DNA from: Natronomonas marina
GTDB lineage: Archaea > Halobacteriota > Halobacteria > Halobacteriales > Haloarculaceae
Direction of reading: 5' to 3'
Assembly (NCBI RefSeq): GCF_024298905.1
Contig: NZ_CP101154.1
Span: forward strand, 2,976,001 to 3,040,000
Length of the DNA stretch: 64,000 nt
In this document: piece by piece, positions 32,215 through 41,941 of the stretch
Layout: each line of letters starts with the position of its first letter
Numbering within the stretch: position 1 is the stretch's first letter
Notes under the pieces: model-generated
Told to the model about the DNA's origin: nothing
The model's input: the letters and a program-made list of their open reading frames with translations, nothing else
The model's database searches: none
Position numbers and translations under genes: made by a program

Positions 32215-33405
32215 TCAGGCCGGTGACCGGGACTCGTCGCCGCCCGCCGGCAGCCACCCCGCCGCGTAGAGGGCGACCAGCCCGAGGAAGACGACGCCGA
32301 CCCCGGCGGCGACGGTCCGGAAGGCGACGGTGTAGCCGACGCCGCCGGCGACGGCGGTCCCGACGGCGCCGGAGCCGAGCGCCTGGACGAACATCATCGA
32401 CGCCGAGTACACCGAGTAGGCGCTCGCGCGGTGGCGGTCCGGCAGCGACGACAGCATGTAGGCGTCCGTCGCGGGGAACAGCCCGTGGACGGCGTAGCCC
32501 AAAGCGACGCTGACGGCCGCGACGACGAGCAGTCCCTCCGCGACGGTGAGCGCGAGGACGCCGACAACCGTGGCCGCGACCAGCGCGAGCAACAGCGGGA
32601 CGTTCGGCACGCGGTCGGCCAGCCGGCCGGTGACGACGAACGCCGGGACGCCGGCGGCGAACATCAGGGAGAGAAGCGTCCGGCCGGTCGCGGGGTCGAT
32701 GCCCTTGGCGACGTCGAGGTAGTCGCCGTAGAGGTTGAACACGGCGTTCCACATGAAGCCGGCGGCGCCGAGGAGGGCGATGCCAGTGAGGACGATCGGC
32801 CACTGGGCGCGGGTCGCCCGTCGGATGCTGCGGTCCTCGCGGCCGGCGTCCGGCAGGTCCGTCCGGCGGGCGGCGACCACGAGGACGACGGTGGCGACCG
32901 CCGCGACGGCGGCGATACAGAGAAAGGTCGTCCGCCACTCGCCGACCAGGAGGATGGCGCTGACCGCCAGCGGCGCGCCGACGGCCGCCAGCTGGCTGGC
33001 CATCCCGTGGACGCCGATCGCCTGCCCGAGGCGGTCGGGGAACAGCTCGCTCACCAGCGGGTTGGCGGCGATGAAGTAGGTGCCGCTGGAGAGGCCCATC
33101 AGGAACGCCCCGACCACGAGGTCGAGCCGCGAGTCCGAGAGACCGGTGAAGACAGAGGTGGCGACCAGCATCGCCCCGGTCGCCGCGACGACGCGGTGGC
33201 GGTCGACACGCGTGAGCAGGTAGCCGGTCGGCAGCCGGGGAGCGGCGCTCCCGAGCCAGGCGGCGCTGGTGACGACCCCGAGCGACGCCGCCGTGACGCC
33301 GAAGTCGGCGGCGACGGGCTGGACCAGCGGCGCGAACACCACCCGTGCGAGGTTGACCAGAAACACCATCGCACAGAGGGAGCCGAACAGCTCTCTGCGG
33401 GACAC
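32215..33405 (-). CDS. MFS transporter
   Basis: A 396-residue major facilitator with twelve probable membrane segments. Family marks include a loop 2-3 motif GYLLTRVDRHRVV, the segment GMASQLAAVGAPLAVSAILL, and GRLADRVPNVPLLLALV between helices 8 and 9. A GTG at 33405 (VSRRELFGSL) is chosen because a TATA-like TTCAAA lies about 27 bp upstream and the extension from an upstream ATG at 33507 is not similar to MFS proteins. The substrate cannot be told. It lies 61 bp upstream of the glycosyltransferase gene, in the same direction. Confidence 0.85.
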   Translation of the reverse strand: MSRRELFGSLCAMVFLVNLARVVFAPLVQPVAADFGVTAASLGVVTSAAWLGSAAPRLPTGYLLTRVDRHRVVAATGAMLVATSVFTGLSDSRLDLVVGAFLMGLSSGTYFIAANPLVSELFPDRLGQAIGVHGMASQLAAVGAPLAVSAILLVGEWRTTFLCIAAVAAVATVVLVVAARRTDLPDAGREDRSIRRATRAQWPIVLTGIALLGAAGFMWNAVFNLYGDYLDVAKGIDPATGRTLLSLMFAAGVPAFVVTGRLADRVPNVPLLLALVAATVVGVLALTVAEGLLVVAAVSVALGYAVHGLFPATDAYMLSSLPDRHRASAYSVYSASMMFVQALGSGAVGTAVAGGVGYTVAFRTVAAGVGVVFLGLVALYAAGWLPAGGDESRSPA

Positions 33406-33552
33406 GACGGGAGTTCGACGCGACGCGGTTTGAATGGACCGACCCGGCGACGCCCCGCGCCGTACTCTCGGGTCGTCGCTGCGGCAGGGGCGTGTCCACG
33501 TCGTCACCCCCTCACGACGGGTCGGTCCGGGGGAACCACGGCGGTCCCGATC

Positions 33553-35931
33553 TCATCGTTCGCTGGCCTCGGCCGTCCCACCGTCCGCCCGTATCCGCGA
33601 GAGCCGCATCGCGTTCCCCGTGACGCCGACGGTCATCCCCGCGTCGCCTGCCAGCACTGCCAGCCAGATCGGAACGAACTGGAAGGGGACCCCGACCGCG
33701 AGGCCGGCCTTGACGAGGAGACTCGCCCCGATGTTCTGACGGATGACGCCGTTGGCCTCGCCGGCGAGTTCGTAGAGGTACGGCAGCTTCGAGAGGTCGT
33801 CGCCCATCAACGCCACGTCGGCCGTCTCCAGTGCCGTATCGGTCCCGGCAGCGCCCATCGCCACGCCGACTGTCGCCGTCGCCATCGCCGGGGCGTCGTT
33901 GATGCCGTCACCGACCATCGCGGCGCCGCCGTCGAAAGCCTCGACGAGTTCCTCGACGGCAGCGACCTTCTCGTCGGGGAGCAACTCGGCACGGTACTCG
34001 TCGACGCCGACCGCCTCCGCGATGGCCGCCGCGGTCCGCTCGTTGTCGCCGGTGAGCATCACCGTCCGCTCGACACCCATCGACTCGAGTCGCTGGATGG
34101 CGGCCGCGGCCTCGGGCCGAATCTCGTCGGCGACGGCGATGATCCCCTCCAGTTCGTCCTCGGTTCCGACGAGGACGACCGTCTTCCCCTCCGACTGGAG
34201 TTCGGGAACGGTGTCGGCGAGCAGGTTCAGGCAGTCGTTTCGCTCGCACAGCCGCTGGCTCGTCCGCGTGACGACACCCCCGTCCGTCGTCGCGTGGACG
34301 TGCGAGAGGTCGAACCCGAGTTCGGAGAAGAGCCCCGGTTTGCCCGCGTAGTGGGGCGTCCCGTCGAGTTCGGCCTGGACGCCCTTGCCGGTGATGCTCT
34401 CGAAGGCCTCGACGTCGCGCTCGGCGACGTCGGCCCCGTCGGCCCGCTGGACGATCGCCTCGCCGATCGGGTGTTCGCTCCGCTTTTCGAGGCCGCGAGC
34501 GCACCGCAGCACCTCCGTCTCGGTGTTGCCGTTGAGCGGTATCACGTCGGTTACCGTCAGTTCGCCCTTCGTGAGCGTTCCCGTCTTGTCGAAGGCGACG
34601 GCGTCGACCGCACCCATCGCTTCGAGGTGCGACCCGCCCTTGACGAGGACGCCGTTCTTGGCCGCCGACGTGAGCCCCGAGACGACCGAGACGGGCGTCG
34701 AGATGACGAACGCACACGGACAGGCCAACACGAGCAACGTCAGCCCGTTGACCACGGCCTGTGGCCACGTCGTTCCGAGTACGAACGGCCCGCCCAGCGT
34801 CACGAGTACCGCGAAGACGACCACTGCGGGGGTGTAGTAGGCGGCGAACCGTTCGACGAACTGCTCCCGTTCGGTCCGGTTGGACTGGGCGTCCTCGATC
34901 ATCTCGACGATGCGCGAGAGGGTGTCCTCGCCGGCCGCCGACGTGACCTCGATTTCGAGGTATCCCCCCTCGTTTATCGTGCCGGCGTACACCTCGTCGC
35001 CGGTCGTCTTGTCCACCGGCACCGACTCGCCGGTGATGGGGGCCTGGTTGACCGCGCTGTCGCCCGCGACCACGTCGCCGTCCATCGGGATCTTCTCGCC
35101 CGGCCTGACCGCGACCACGTCGCCGACGGCGACGTCCTCGACGGGGACCGTCTCGGTATCCTCGCCGCGTTTGACCGTCGCCTCGTCGGGGGAGAGATCC
35201 ATCAGTTCCTGCAGCGAGTCCCGCGCCCGGTCCATCGAGGCCCGTTCGAGGAGTTCCGCGAAGCTGAAAAGCACTGCCAGCGTCGCGGCCTCGAAGTAGA
35301 GGGCCTCACCGAAGGCCAGGCTGGCCGCGAGCGCCCCCAGGATGGCGACGGTCATCAGGAAGTCGATGTCCAGGTTCAGGTTCCTCGCCGAGAAGTAGCC
35401 GCTCCGGACGATGGACTGTCCGGCGACCCCGACGGCGACCAGAAACAGCGCGTCCGCAACCGAGAGCGGTTCGCCGAGGACGCTCGCCAGTTCGGGGTCG
35501 ACTCCCGCGAGGAAGAACTCCAGTACGAGCCCGCCCGCCAGAAAGGCCGCGCCTACGCCCGTCTTCTTCGCCCGCCTGCTCCGCCAGACCCCGTCGGCAC
35601 TCCCGTGATCGTGGCCGCCGTTCTCGTCGGTCCCGCCGCCGTCGCTGTCGGCGACCTCGTAGCCCGCGCTCTCGATGGCGGCGACGAGGTCGGCCTCGGA
35701 GACGGTTTCGGCGTCGTAGGAGACGACGACTCGACCCGTGGTGGGGTGGGTCTCGTAGCCGGTGATGCCGTCGACCCGGTCCAGGCCGCTCCCCACTTTC
35801 CCCGCACAGGAGGCACAGTCCATATCGGGAACCGAGAGCCGGACCGTCGCGTCCTCGCCCATCGCGTCCGCCGAATCCCCGTGGGCGCGTCCACGACGCC
35901 CCTCGTCGCGGTCCGCGTCGGTACCGTTCAT
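33553..35931 (-). CDS. Heavy-metal P1B-type ATPase, probably Zn/Cd/Co exporting
   Basis: A 792-residue pump. One N-terminal HMA domain (MDCASC at about residue 37-42) is followed by a His-rich spacer (GGHDHG). The membrane metal site is ACPCAF, the TGES actuator motif and DKTGTLTKG phosphorylation site are present, then SEHPIGEA and GDGINDAPA. The residues after CPC (ISTPVSVVSGL) and the Asp in the last helix (AGDAGMTVGVTGNAMRL) match the ZntA/CadA (P1B-2) subgroup rather than copper pumps. A TATTAATAAATC box precedes the start at leaderless distance. No ArsR- or Cu-type regulator is adjacent. Confidence 0.92.
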   Translation of the reverse strand: MNGTDADRDEGRRGRAHGDSADAMGEDATVRLSVPDMDCASCAGKVGSGLDRVDGITGYETHPTTGRVVVSYDAETVSEADLVAAIESAGYEVADSDGGGTDENGGHDHGSADGVWRSRRAKKTGVGAAFLAGGLVLEFFLAGVDPELASVLGEPLSVADALFLVAVGVAGQSIVRSGYFSARNLNLDIDFLMTVAILGALAASLAFGEALYFEAATLAVLFSFAELLERASMDRARDSLQELMDLSPDEATVKRGEDTETVPVEDVAVGDVVAVRPGEKIPMDGDVVAGDSAVNQAPITGESVPVDKTTGDEVYAGTINEGGYLEIEVTSAAGEDTLSRIVEMIEDAQSNRTEREQFVERFAAYYTPAVVVFAVLVTLGGPFVLGTTWPQAVVNGLTLLVLACPCAFVISTPVSVVSGLTSAAKNGVLVKGGSHLEAMGAVDAVAFDKTGTLTKGELTVTDVIPLNGNTETEVLRCARGLEKRSEHPIGEAIVQRADGADVAERDVEAFESITGKGVQAELDGTPHYAGKPGLFSELGFDLSHVHATTDGGVVTRTSQRLCERNDCLNLLADTVPELQSEGKTVVLVGTEDELEGIIAVADEIRPEAAAAIQRLESMGVERTVMLTGDNERTAAAIAEAVGVDEYRAELLPDEKVAAVEELVEAFDGGAAMVGDGINDAPAMATATVGVAMGAAGTDTALETADVALMGDDLSKLPYLYELAGEANGVIRQNIGASLLVKAGLAVGVPFQFVPIWLAVLAGDAGMTVGVTGNAMRLSRIRADGGTAEASER

Positions 35932-36200
35932 CGAGTCGAAGTAGTCGTCCCGGATTTATTAATATAGCTGCTAATAACCCGGGGATTTGGAATAAGAGTT
36001 ATTAATATACTTAAATTTAGTTAACAAATACGGCGTCGTCGGTCCTCCGGGGCGGCGACGGTCAGCACCGGAACTGTCGAGCCACGTTGCCGACAGATCG
36101 CCCGGCGGCCGACGAGGGCGGGTCCCGGAGAGGCGTCGGGACGCACCCTCGCCAGCCCCATCGAAGAAGCGTCCCGGCGGCGGACCGGTCTCGACGACCG
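35932..36200. promoter_or_regulatory. Promoter region of the metal ATPase
   Basis: AT-rich stretch at 35,950-36,030 with two ATTAATATA words in direct repeat (35957 and 36001) and a 7-bp inverted pair TAATAAC/GTTATTA (35972-35978 and 35998-36004). The left copy supplies the TATA box of the ATPase gene. The rest is GC-rich with no frame I trust. Confidence 0.4.
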
Positions 36201-37292
36201 CTACTGGAAGACCTCGTCGAAGGCGTCGGCGCCGAGCGGCGAGAAGCTCCCGGCGGCCACGTTCTCGGCGACGTGCTCCGGGGAGCCGGTTCCGACGAGC
36301 GCGCTCGTCACGCCGGGGGCGCTGCGGGCGAAGTTGATCGCCCGCTGTGCCGGCGTGTCGCCGGCCAGTCTGGCGTCGACCGCCTCCGGAATCTCGCCCG
36401 CCGAGGCGAGGTCGCCCTGGAGGATCGACGCCGAGGTGAACACGTCCAGGCCGGCGTCCATCGCAAACTGCAGCGCGCTCCGGGCGCCGTCGGCCCCCTC
36501 GTGGGCCTCGAGCGTGAACGCGTCGGCCATGTGGACGTTGAACGGCAACTGGACGGCCCGGAAGTGCGTGGCGGCCGTCCCCGCACGGTCCGAGGCGCGG
36601 CGGGCGCGGGCGACGACCTCGGGCAGCGAGAGGTACTTCTCGTGGTCCGGCGGCACCCGGAAGGCCTCCCAGGTGGCGACGCCGTAGTGCCGGAGGTCGC
36701 CGGCGGCGGCCCGCTCCTCCAGTCGCGTGAAGGCGTCCTCGAGGCGGTCGTAGACCCTCTCGCGGTCGAACCGGGCCAGTTGTGCCTCGGGGTTGTGGAC
36801 GTAGTAGAGATCGACGGCGTCGAGGTCGAGGTTCGACAGCGACCGCTCGAGACTCCACTCGAGGAAGTCGGGCGCGATGGCGTTGCCCATCACGAGGTCG
36901 TCGGCGTCGACGATTCCGGGGGCGACGTACTCCGATTCGATGTAGGCGGCCGCGTCGCGGGGCCGCTCGCCATCGAAGGGGACGAACCCGCCCTTGGTGG
37001 CGACGAGGAGCGCCTCGCGGTCGACGTCGGCGGTCTCGACGGCCCGGCCGACGACCCGCTCGGAGCGCTGGTGGCGGTAGTTGACGGCCGTGTCGACGAC
37101 GTTGACGCCGCTCTCGAAGGCCTCGACGAGCGCCTCGTGGTAGCGCTCGTCGGCGGCGTCGGTCGCCTCGCCCAGGTACGTGCCGACCCCGACCGAGGAG
37201 ACGAGACAGTCCGCGAACCGCCGGAAGTACGTCCGGGCGAACCGCTCGTGGAAGCGGTCGCGGTAGGCCCACGTCGCCGATTCCGTTGCCAT
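36201..37292 (-). CDS. Aldo/keto reductase
   Basis: A 363-residue AKR-superfamily TIM-barrel oxidoreductase. Motifs: SSVGVGTYLGEATDAADERYHEALVEAF, VNVVDTAVNYRHQRSERVVGRAV (catalytic Asp and Tyr), ALLVATKGGF with the catalytic Lys, and DAVDLYYVHNPEAQL with the catalytic His. The C-terminal cofactor-binding block GVTSALVGTGSPEHVAENV is intact. The ATG at 37292 (MATESATW) fits the family start. Substrate unknown; NADPH use is usual for the family. Confidence 0.9.
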   Translation of the reverse strand: MATESATWAYRDRFHERFARTYFRRFADCLVSSVGVGTYLGEATDAADERYHEALVEAFESGVNVVDTAVNYRHQRSERVVGRAVETADVDREALLVATKGGFVPFDGERPRDAAAYIESEYVAPGIVDADDLVMGNAIAPDFLEWSLERSLSNLDLDAVDLYYVHNPEAQLARFDRERVYDRLEDAFTRLEERAAAGDLRHYGVATWEAFRVPPDHEKYLSLPEVVARARRASDRAGTAATHFRAVQLPFNVHMADAFTLEAHEGADGARSALQFAMDAGLDVFTSASILQGDLASAGEIPEAVDARLAGDTPAQRAINFARSAPGVTSALVGTGSPEHVAENVAAGSFSPLGADAFDEVFQ

Positions 37293-37448
37293 ACCACCCC
37301 TTGGCGAGTGTACGACAAAAACACCCCGCACGGATGCGGCCGACGGGCAGGGACGGTCCGTCGGCGCCGGGCGAGCGACGGGAGACCGGAGGACGGTCCG
37401 CCCGATATGTCTTCCGTAACTATATCCGCACGGTCGTCAGGACGAGCC

Positions 37449-38081
37449 ATGCGACGACGCGACGTACTCCGGTCGGGGGCAGCGGCCGGGGCGATTGCCC
37501 TCGTCGGCTGTACGGATCGGTCCGGCGGGCCGGCCTTCGAGGAGAGGTTCGAGAACGGCCTCGGCGACTGGGAGAGCGGTGCCGCCATCGGCCCCGAGGT
37601 CGACCTCGCGGCGTTCGAGTGGGAACTCGGCGTCTCCGACGCCGAGGCCGCTTCGGGCGAGCGCTCCCTTCGCATCTGGAACGAGGGCGACCACGACGAC
37701 GGCGTGACCTGGGGCGTCCACCCGGTGTCGGTCGAGGCCGACCGGGGCGACGTGATCGCGGTCACCGCACGGTTCTGGAGCGAGTCGGAGTCGTTCAACA
37801 CGCTCCGGGACGCCGTGGTGCGGCTCGGTCCCGAGCGGCCCGAAGTCGAGGCGGACTTCCCCAACCCGGGCGTGAACACGACGGCGCTCGGGGAGACGCC
37901 CTACGGCGGCCTCCGTGAGCCGCTGTGGCTGGCCGACGGCTGGCGGGAGTACGCCTTCGAGTGGACGACGCCCGAACTCCCGACCGACCGACTGTACCTC
38001 GCCCTCGGGACCGCCGTCATCTGGGAGGGCGACGCGACCCACTACGTCGACGACGTCACCGTCGGGGTCGACGGCGGATGA
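37449..38081 (+). CDS. Tat-exported lipoprotein, carbohydrate-binding-like fold
   Basis: A 210-residue exported protein. The N-terminus MRRRDVLRSGAAAGAIALVGC combines a twin-arginine motif with a lipobox. The mature part is predicted beta-rich (FEERFENGLGDWESG ... SLRIWNEGDHDDGVTWG ... EYAFEWTTPELPTDRLYLALGTAV), typical of jelly-roll carbohydrate-binding-like modules, but I do not recognise the family. The stop overlaps the next start (ATGA), so the membrane protein downstream is co-translated. Confidence 0.8.
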   Translation: MRRRDVLRSGAAAGAIALVGCTDRSGGPAFEERFENGLGDWESGAAIGPEVDLAAFEWELGVSDAEAASGERSLRIWNEGDHDDGVTWGVHPVSVEADRGDVIAVTARFWSESESFNTLRDAVVRLGPERPEVEADFPNPGVNTTALGETPYGGLREPLWLADGWREYAFEWTTPELPTDRLYLALGTAVIWEGDATHYVDDVTVGVDGG

Positions 38082-38500
38082 CGACGGTACTCAACGGGCT
38101 GCTCGGCGGCCTCCTGGTCGGGGTCCTCGCCGCAACCGTGACCCGATCCGTCGATACGGAACCGTCCGCGTGGGCGGCCCGGACGACGGACGCACTGGGG
38201 GTCCGAACGGTGGCAGCCCGGTGGCTGGACGGCGCAACCCGGGTCGCCTACGGCGGCGTCGGCGGCGGTGCTCTCGTCGCGCTCGAACTGTACGTGCTCG
38301 GAGTACTCGCCGTGCCGCCGACGGTCGGGGAGGCGTTCGGGATGGCGGTCGCCTGGAGCGCACTCCTGTTCGCCGTCCGGGTTCTCTTCGCCCGGGTCGG
38401 GCCCTCGCCGGATCGCTCGCGGCTCGTCGCACCCCTCGTCTACCACCTGGTCTACGGGCTCGGCCTCGGCGTCTGGATACGGCTGACCTGGATCACCTGA
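38078..38500 (+). CDS. Small membrane protein
   Basis: A 140-residue hydrophobic protein with about four membrane segments (LLGGLLVGVLAATV; LVALELYVLGVLAV; FGMAVAWSALLFAV; LVYGLGLGVWIRL). The start overlaps the stop of the lipoprotein gene by 4 bp. The last segment PLVYHLVYGLGLG recalls haloarchaeal DUF-type membrane proteins without known function. Confidence 0.75.
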   Translation: MTTVLNGLLGGLLVGVLAATVTRSVDTEPSAWAARTTDALGVRTVAARWLDGATRVAYGGVGGGALVALELYVLGVLAVPPTVGEAFGMAVAWSALLFAVRVLFARVGPSPDRSRLVAPLVYHLVYGLGLGVWIRLTWIT

Positions 38501-38525
38501 CCGCACGACCCCGGACGCCAGCCGG

Positions 38526-38654
38526 TCACGGGGCGAGCCCCATCCGCCGTGCTCCTCTGTGGACGAGTTCGAGCAGGGTCCAGAAACAGTATATCAGAAC
38601 CCCGACGATGATCCAGGCCCGGACGAGGCCGAACCAGTGTTCCGGTCCGTGCAT
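38526..38654 (-). CDS. 42-residue single-span membrane protein
   Basis: A very short gene: MHGPEHWFGLVRAWIIVGVL begins the product, which continues with one hydrophobic span and a basic tail (HRGARRMGLAP). A CATAATT element lies about 27 bp before the ATG, as for leaderless haloarchaeal genes. Short proteins of this form occur widely in haloarchaea as uncharacterised families. Confidence 0.6.
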   Translation of the reverse strand: MHGPEHWFGLVRAWIIVGVLIYCFWTLLELVHRGARRMGLAP

Positions 38655-38830
38655 GTCGGGTCCGTTCCACTCGGGGACAATTATGTCTTTGTGCGCGAAA
38701 CCGCCCGTTCTCCGGCTCGAGCGTGCGCCGGCGAACGGGTCGATATTCGCCTCGGAACGCTGTCGTACACACCCGGCACCGGGCGACCAACGGAGCGTTT
38801 TATTACGATGACGAGCGAATCGAGAATAGC

Positions 38831-39661
38831 ATGGGCATAATCGACCGTCTCAGGATCGGGTTCGGCATGGCACGACGGAGCGGCCGCGTGTTGCGAGCCC
38901 ACCCGAAGCTGTTCGTGTTTCCGCTCCTCGGCGGACTGTCGGGAATCGCCTTTCTGATTACGCTGTTCGGAAGCCTCCTCGTCGCCGGCCCGCTCTTCGA
39001 AGAACCCGGTCCGGCGATTTATGCGGCGCTGTTCGTCGCGTATCTCGTCGAGACGTTCCTCGCCTCGTTCTTCACCGCCGCGTTGGTGTCGGCCACCCGG
39101 ACGGTCTTCCACGGCGAGGAGCCGTCGATACGTGACGCGTTGGCCGCCGCCTGGCAGCGAAAGCTACCGTTGCTGGTCTGGTCGCTCGCGGCGGCGGTTA
39201 TCGGCGTGGTTCTCCGGATGATCGAGGGCCAGGACAACCTCGTTGCCCAGATCGCCGCGGCCGTCTTCGCCGTGGCGTGGAGCGTAATGACGTACTTCGT
39301 CGTCCCGGTGATCGTCTTCCGCGACCCCTCGCCGACGGAGATGTTCGAAGAGAGCGCGAGGACGTTCAAAGACACATGGGGCGAGTCTATCGGTGCGATG
39401 GGAACCATCGACGTCGTGACGCTGTTGTTGGTGCTCGGCGGCGTCGCACTCGGCGGCGTGACGTTCGTCGTTACGTCCGGAACGGGGGCGCTCCAGCTCG
39501 TTTCGACCGTCCTGATCGGGGGCGCTGCCGTCGTGGTCGGGTTGCTGGTCGGGAAGGCGCTCACCGGTGTCGCCAAGACTGCGCTGTACGTCTACGCGAC
39601 CGAACGTACCGCCCCCGAGTACTTCGACGATATGGACTTCACCGAGCTAAGCAGGCCGTGA
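38831..39661 (+). CDS. DUF6159-like multi-pass membrane protein
   Basis: A 276-residue integral membrane protein. A short amphipathic start (GIIDRLRIGFGMARRSGRVLRAHPKL) precedes about six membrane spans, with the conserved-looking loop VPVIVFRDPSPTEMFEESARTFKDTWGE. This layout is that of the DUF6159 family; no function is known to me. A TTTTATTAC box lies about 30 bp before the ATG. It is divergent from the 42-residue membrane gene. Confidence 0.82.
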   Translation: MGIIDRLRIGFGMARRSGRVLRAHPKLFVFPLLGGLSGIAFLITLFGSLLVAGPLFEEPGPAIYAALFVAYLVETFLASFFTAALVSATRTVFHGEEPSIRDALAAAWQRKLPLLVWSLAAAVIGVVLRMIEGQDNLVAQIAAAVFAVAWSVMTYFVVPVIVFRDPSPTEMFEESARTFKDTWGESIGAMGTIDVVTLLLVLGGVALGGVTFVVTSGTGALQLVSTVLIGGAAVVVGLLVGKALTGVAKTALYVYATERTAPEYFDDMDFTELSRP

Positions 39662-39840
39662 CGCCGCCGCGTCGGTGTCGAACGTCGATCGGAGGACGTT
39701 CGACGAGAGAGGTGTTCCGTCGACCCCGATCCGAGCTACCGGGCGATCGTACGCCGGCGACGCGGGAACGTCGCCACTGCAGACGCACAGCGACGGTCGA
39801 TGTCGACGTGGTTCAAATAGCCGGCGGGCGTGAACGGATC

Positions 39841-40218
39841 ATGAACCGTCGGCATTTCGTAGCGGCTGCAGCGGCGACCTCGGTGGCCGGGTGTACGGGA
39901 CTGTTCGGCAGCGAGCAGCGTAGCCGGCTGGACCTCACCGTCCAGAACGAGGGGACGGAGCCGATCATCGTCCGGGTGGTGGTCGTCGACGACGACGGGA
40001 CGACCTACGAGGACACCTCCGACCGGGTCGAGGGCGGAGTGGCGCGCGCCTTCGAGGTGGTCGGCGGCACGGACGGCCGCCACGAGGCGACCGTCACCGG
40101 GGACGACTGGGAGGGCCAAGTGGCCTGGGACGCCGGAACCTGTGCGCTATTCGACGGACGGGTCAGGCTCACCGACGGCAGCGTCGAGGTCGCAAGCGAG
40201 TGCGTCGACTTCAGGTAG
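39841..40218 (+). CDS. Small Tat-type lipoprotein
   Basis: A 125-residue exported protein starting MNRRHFVAAAAATSVAGC, a twin-arginine-like signal with lipobox. The mature part is a single beta-sandwich-like domain (SRLDLTVQNEGTEPIIVRVVVVDDDGTTYED). Similar small surface lipoproteins are common in haloarchaea; the function is unknown. The spacing to neighbours does not suggest an operon. Confidence 0.78.
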   Translation: MNRRHFVAAAAATSVAGCTGLFGSEQRSRLDLTVQNEGTEPIIVRVVVVDDDGTTYEDTSDRVEGGVARAFEVVGGTDGRHEATVTGDDWEGQVAWDAGTCALFDGRVRLTDGSVEVASECVDFR

Positions 40219-40251
40219 CCACCGGGAACGCCCGAATCGGACGGGGAGGAT

Positions 40252-41814
40252 ATGGCGCGTTCCACACGACCGCCTGATACTTATGCTGCTGGACGCTCCA
40301 GTTCGAGTATCACACGACCTGACGAACGGGGTGGACGGGTCGGGGGACAGCCTCGACCGTCGGTCACGCGGCGGCTCGTGGCTCGCCTGAGCGGGCCCTC
40401 CAGCGGGCCGGCAGCCACGGCAGTGGTGTCCTCGGTCGGCGTCGTGCTGAGCTGGTGGCACGCGACCGTGCTGGTGGGCTCGATGGGAGCCCCGGCCGTG
40501 GCCCTTCTCGGGACGGTCGTCCTGCTTGTCGTCTCGTTGCTGTTGATCGTGGCGGGTGGGTGGCTCTCGCTCGGTTCGGTCGCCCCCGAGACGGCGGTCC
40601 GGACCGGCGGCTGGGTCCTCCTCATGACGGCCGCCTTCGGCACCATCGGGGTGCTCGTCTCGTTGCATCTGGACTTCGTGCTCGCGGGGTTCGACGGCGG
40701 TCCACTCGTCGCGGACCTGGTCACGGTCGGCGCCGCGGTCGGCTTTCTCGTCGGCCAGTACGACGCCCGAGGGCGACGGTACCGGGCGGCGATGAACGAG
40801 GAACGGGACCGGTTCGCCAGCCTGTTCGACAACCTGCCGAACCCGGCGGCCCACTACCGTCTCGAAGGCGACTCGGCGGTCGTCCTCGATACGAACGGAG
40901 CCTTCGCGGAGGTCTTCGGCGTCGACGAGGCGACGGCACGCGGGCGGTCGCTCGGAGCGCTCGTCGCGCCCGGAGGAGCGGCCTCGGAAGCCGGCCGGCG
41001 GAGCCACGACCCGCCCGACGGGGCGGCCGCCACGTCCGAGGCGCAACGGGTGACCGCGAACGGGCTCCGCGATTTCCAGGTCATCACCGTTCCCTACGAT
41101 GGTTCCGAAGGGTTCTCGATATGGATCGACGTGACCGACCGGAAGCTCCAGTTGCGGCGCCTCGAGGTGCTCAACCGGGTGCTTCGACACGACCTCCGGA
41201 CTGACGCGGCCATCATTTCGGGACACGCCGACCTGCTGTCGGATTCGCCGGAGGCCGAGACCATCCGCGAGCGCGCGCTGGCGATGGCCGAGCGCGGGTC
41301 GACCGCCCGACGGGTCGAGGATGCCCTCGGGGATAGCACCGAGCGACGGTCCCTCGATCTCGCTACCGTGGTCGAACGCGAGCTCGCGGACCTCGACGGC
41401 GCGACGGTCGAGGCCGACCTGCGAGAGGCCACGGTGCGTGGGTCGAACGCCCTGGGGATGGCCATCGACGAACTGCTCGAGAACGCCGTCGAGCACAACG
41501 ACGCGGCCGACCCCATGGTCCGGGTCACCATCGCCGACGACGCCGGGGACCGCGACGCCGGAGGCCGGTTCGTCACGCTCGAGATTGCCGATGACGGGCC
41601 GGGCCTCCCCGAGATGGAACGGGAGGTGTTCGAGACGAACTCGGAGACGCCGCTGCAACACTCCAGCGGCCTCGGACTCTGGCTCGCCCGCTGGGTCGTC
41701 GCGGACCTCGGCGGCGAGATAACCATCGACGACCGGGAGCCGCAGGGAACCGTGGTGAGGCTGCGCCTCCCCCGTGCGGAGAGCGCCACGTTCACCGCCG
41801 TGGAATCGGCGTAG
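40252..41814 (+). CDS. Membrane-bound PAS sensor histidine kinase
   Basis: A 520-residue kinase. About four N-terminal membrane spans (residues ~50-170) are followed by a PAS domain (RFASLFDNLPNPAAHYRLEG...FAEVFGVDEATARGRSL), the dimerisation His in LNRVLRHDLRTD (residue ~312) and an ATPase domain with N box DELLENAVEHN and G boxes ADDGPGLP and SSGLGLWLARWVV. The HisKA region is of the haloarchaeal RHDLR type. The exact start is uncertain because the first ~40 residues are low-complexity. No response regulator is adjacent, as is usual in haloarchaea. Confidence 0.88.
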   Translation: MARSTRPPDTYAAGRSSSSITRPDERGGRVGGQPRPSVTRRLVARLSGPSSGPAATAVVSSVGVVLSWWHATVLVGSMGAPAVALLGTVVLLVVSLLLIVAGGWLSLGSVAPETAVRTGGWVLLMTAAFGTIGVLVSLHLDFVLAGFDGGPLVADLVTVGAAVGFLVGQYDARGRRYRAAMNEERDRFASLFDNLPNPAAHYRLEGDSAVVLDTNGAFAEVFGVDEATARGRSLGALVAPGGAASEAGRRSHDPPDGAAATSEAQRVTANGLRDFQVITVPYDGSEGFSIWIDVTDRKLQLRRLEVLNRVLRHDLRTDAAIISGHADLLSDSPEAETIRERALAMAERGSTARRVEDALGDSTERRSLDLATVVERELADLDGATVEADLREATVRGSNALGMAIDELLENAVEHNDAADPMVRVTIADDAGDRDAGGRFVTLEIADDGPGLPEMEREVFETNSETPLQHSSGLGLWLARWVVADLGGEITIDDREPQGTVVRLRLPRAESATFTAVESA

Positions 41815-41941
41815 CCGACCCCGGGTCCGGAACGCCGGTTCGCGACTGGGAACTGGTATTTATAATTTTTGGTTCGTTGGAGCCACGTTGCACGCTTCAG
41901 TCGCCTTCTATACCGTAGCTGTCGAAGAATCACGTGCAATC

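Noticed and set aside
32431-35967. A plus-strand open frame of about 1,180 codons
   Set aside because: It is antisense to the MFS transporter and the metal ATPase and has no protein-like domain pattern.
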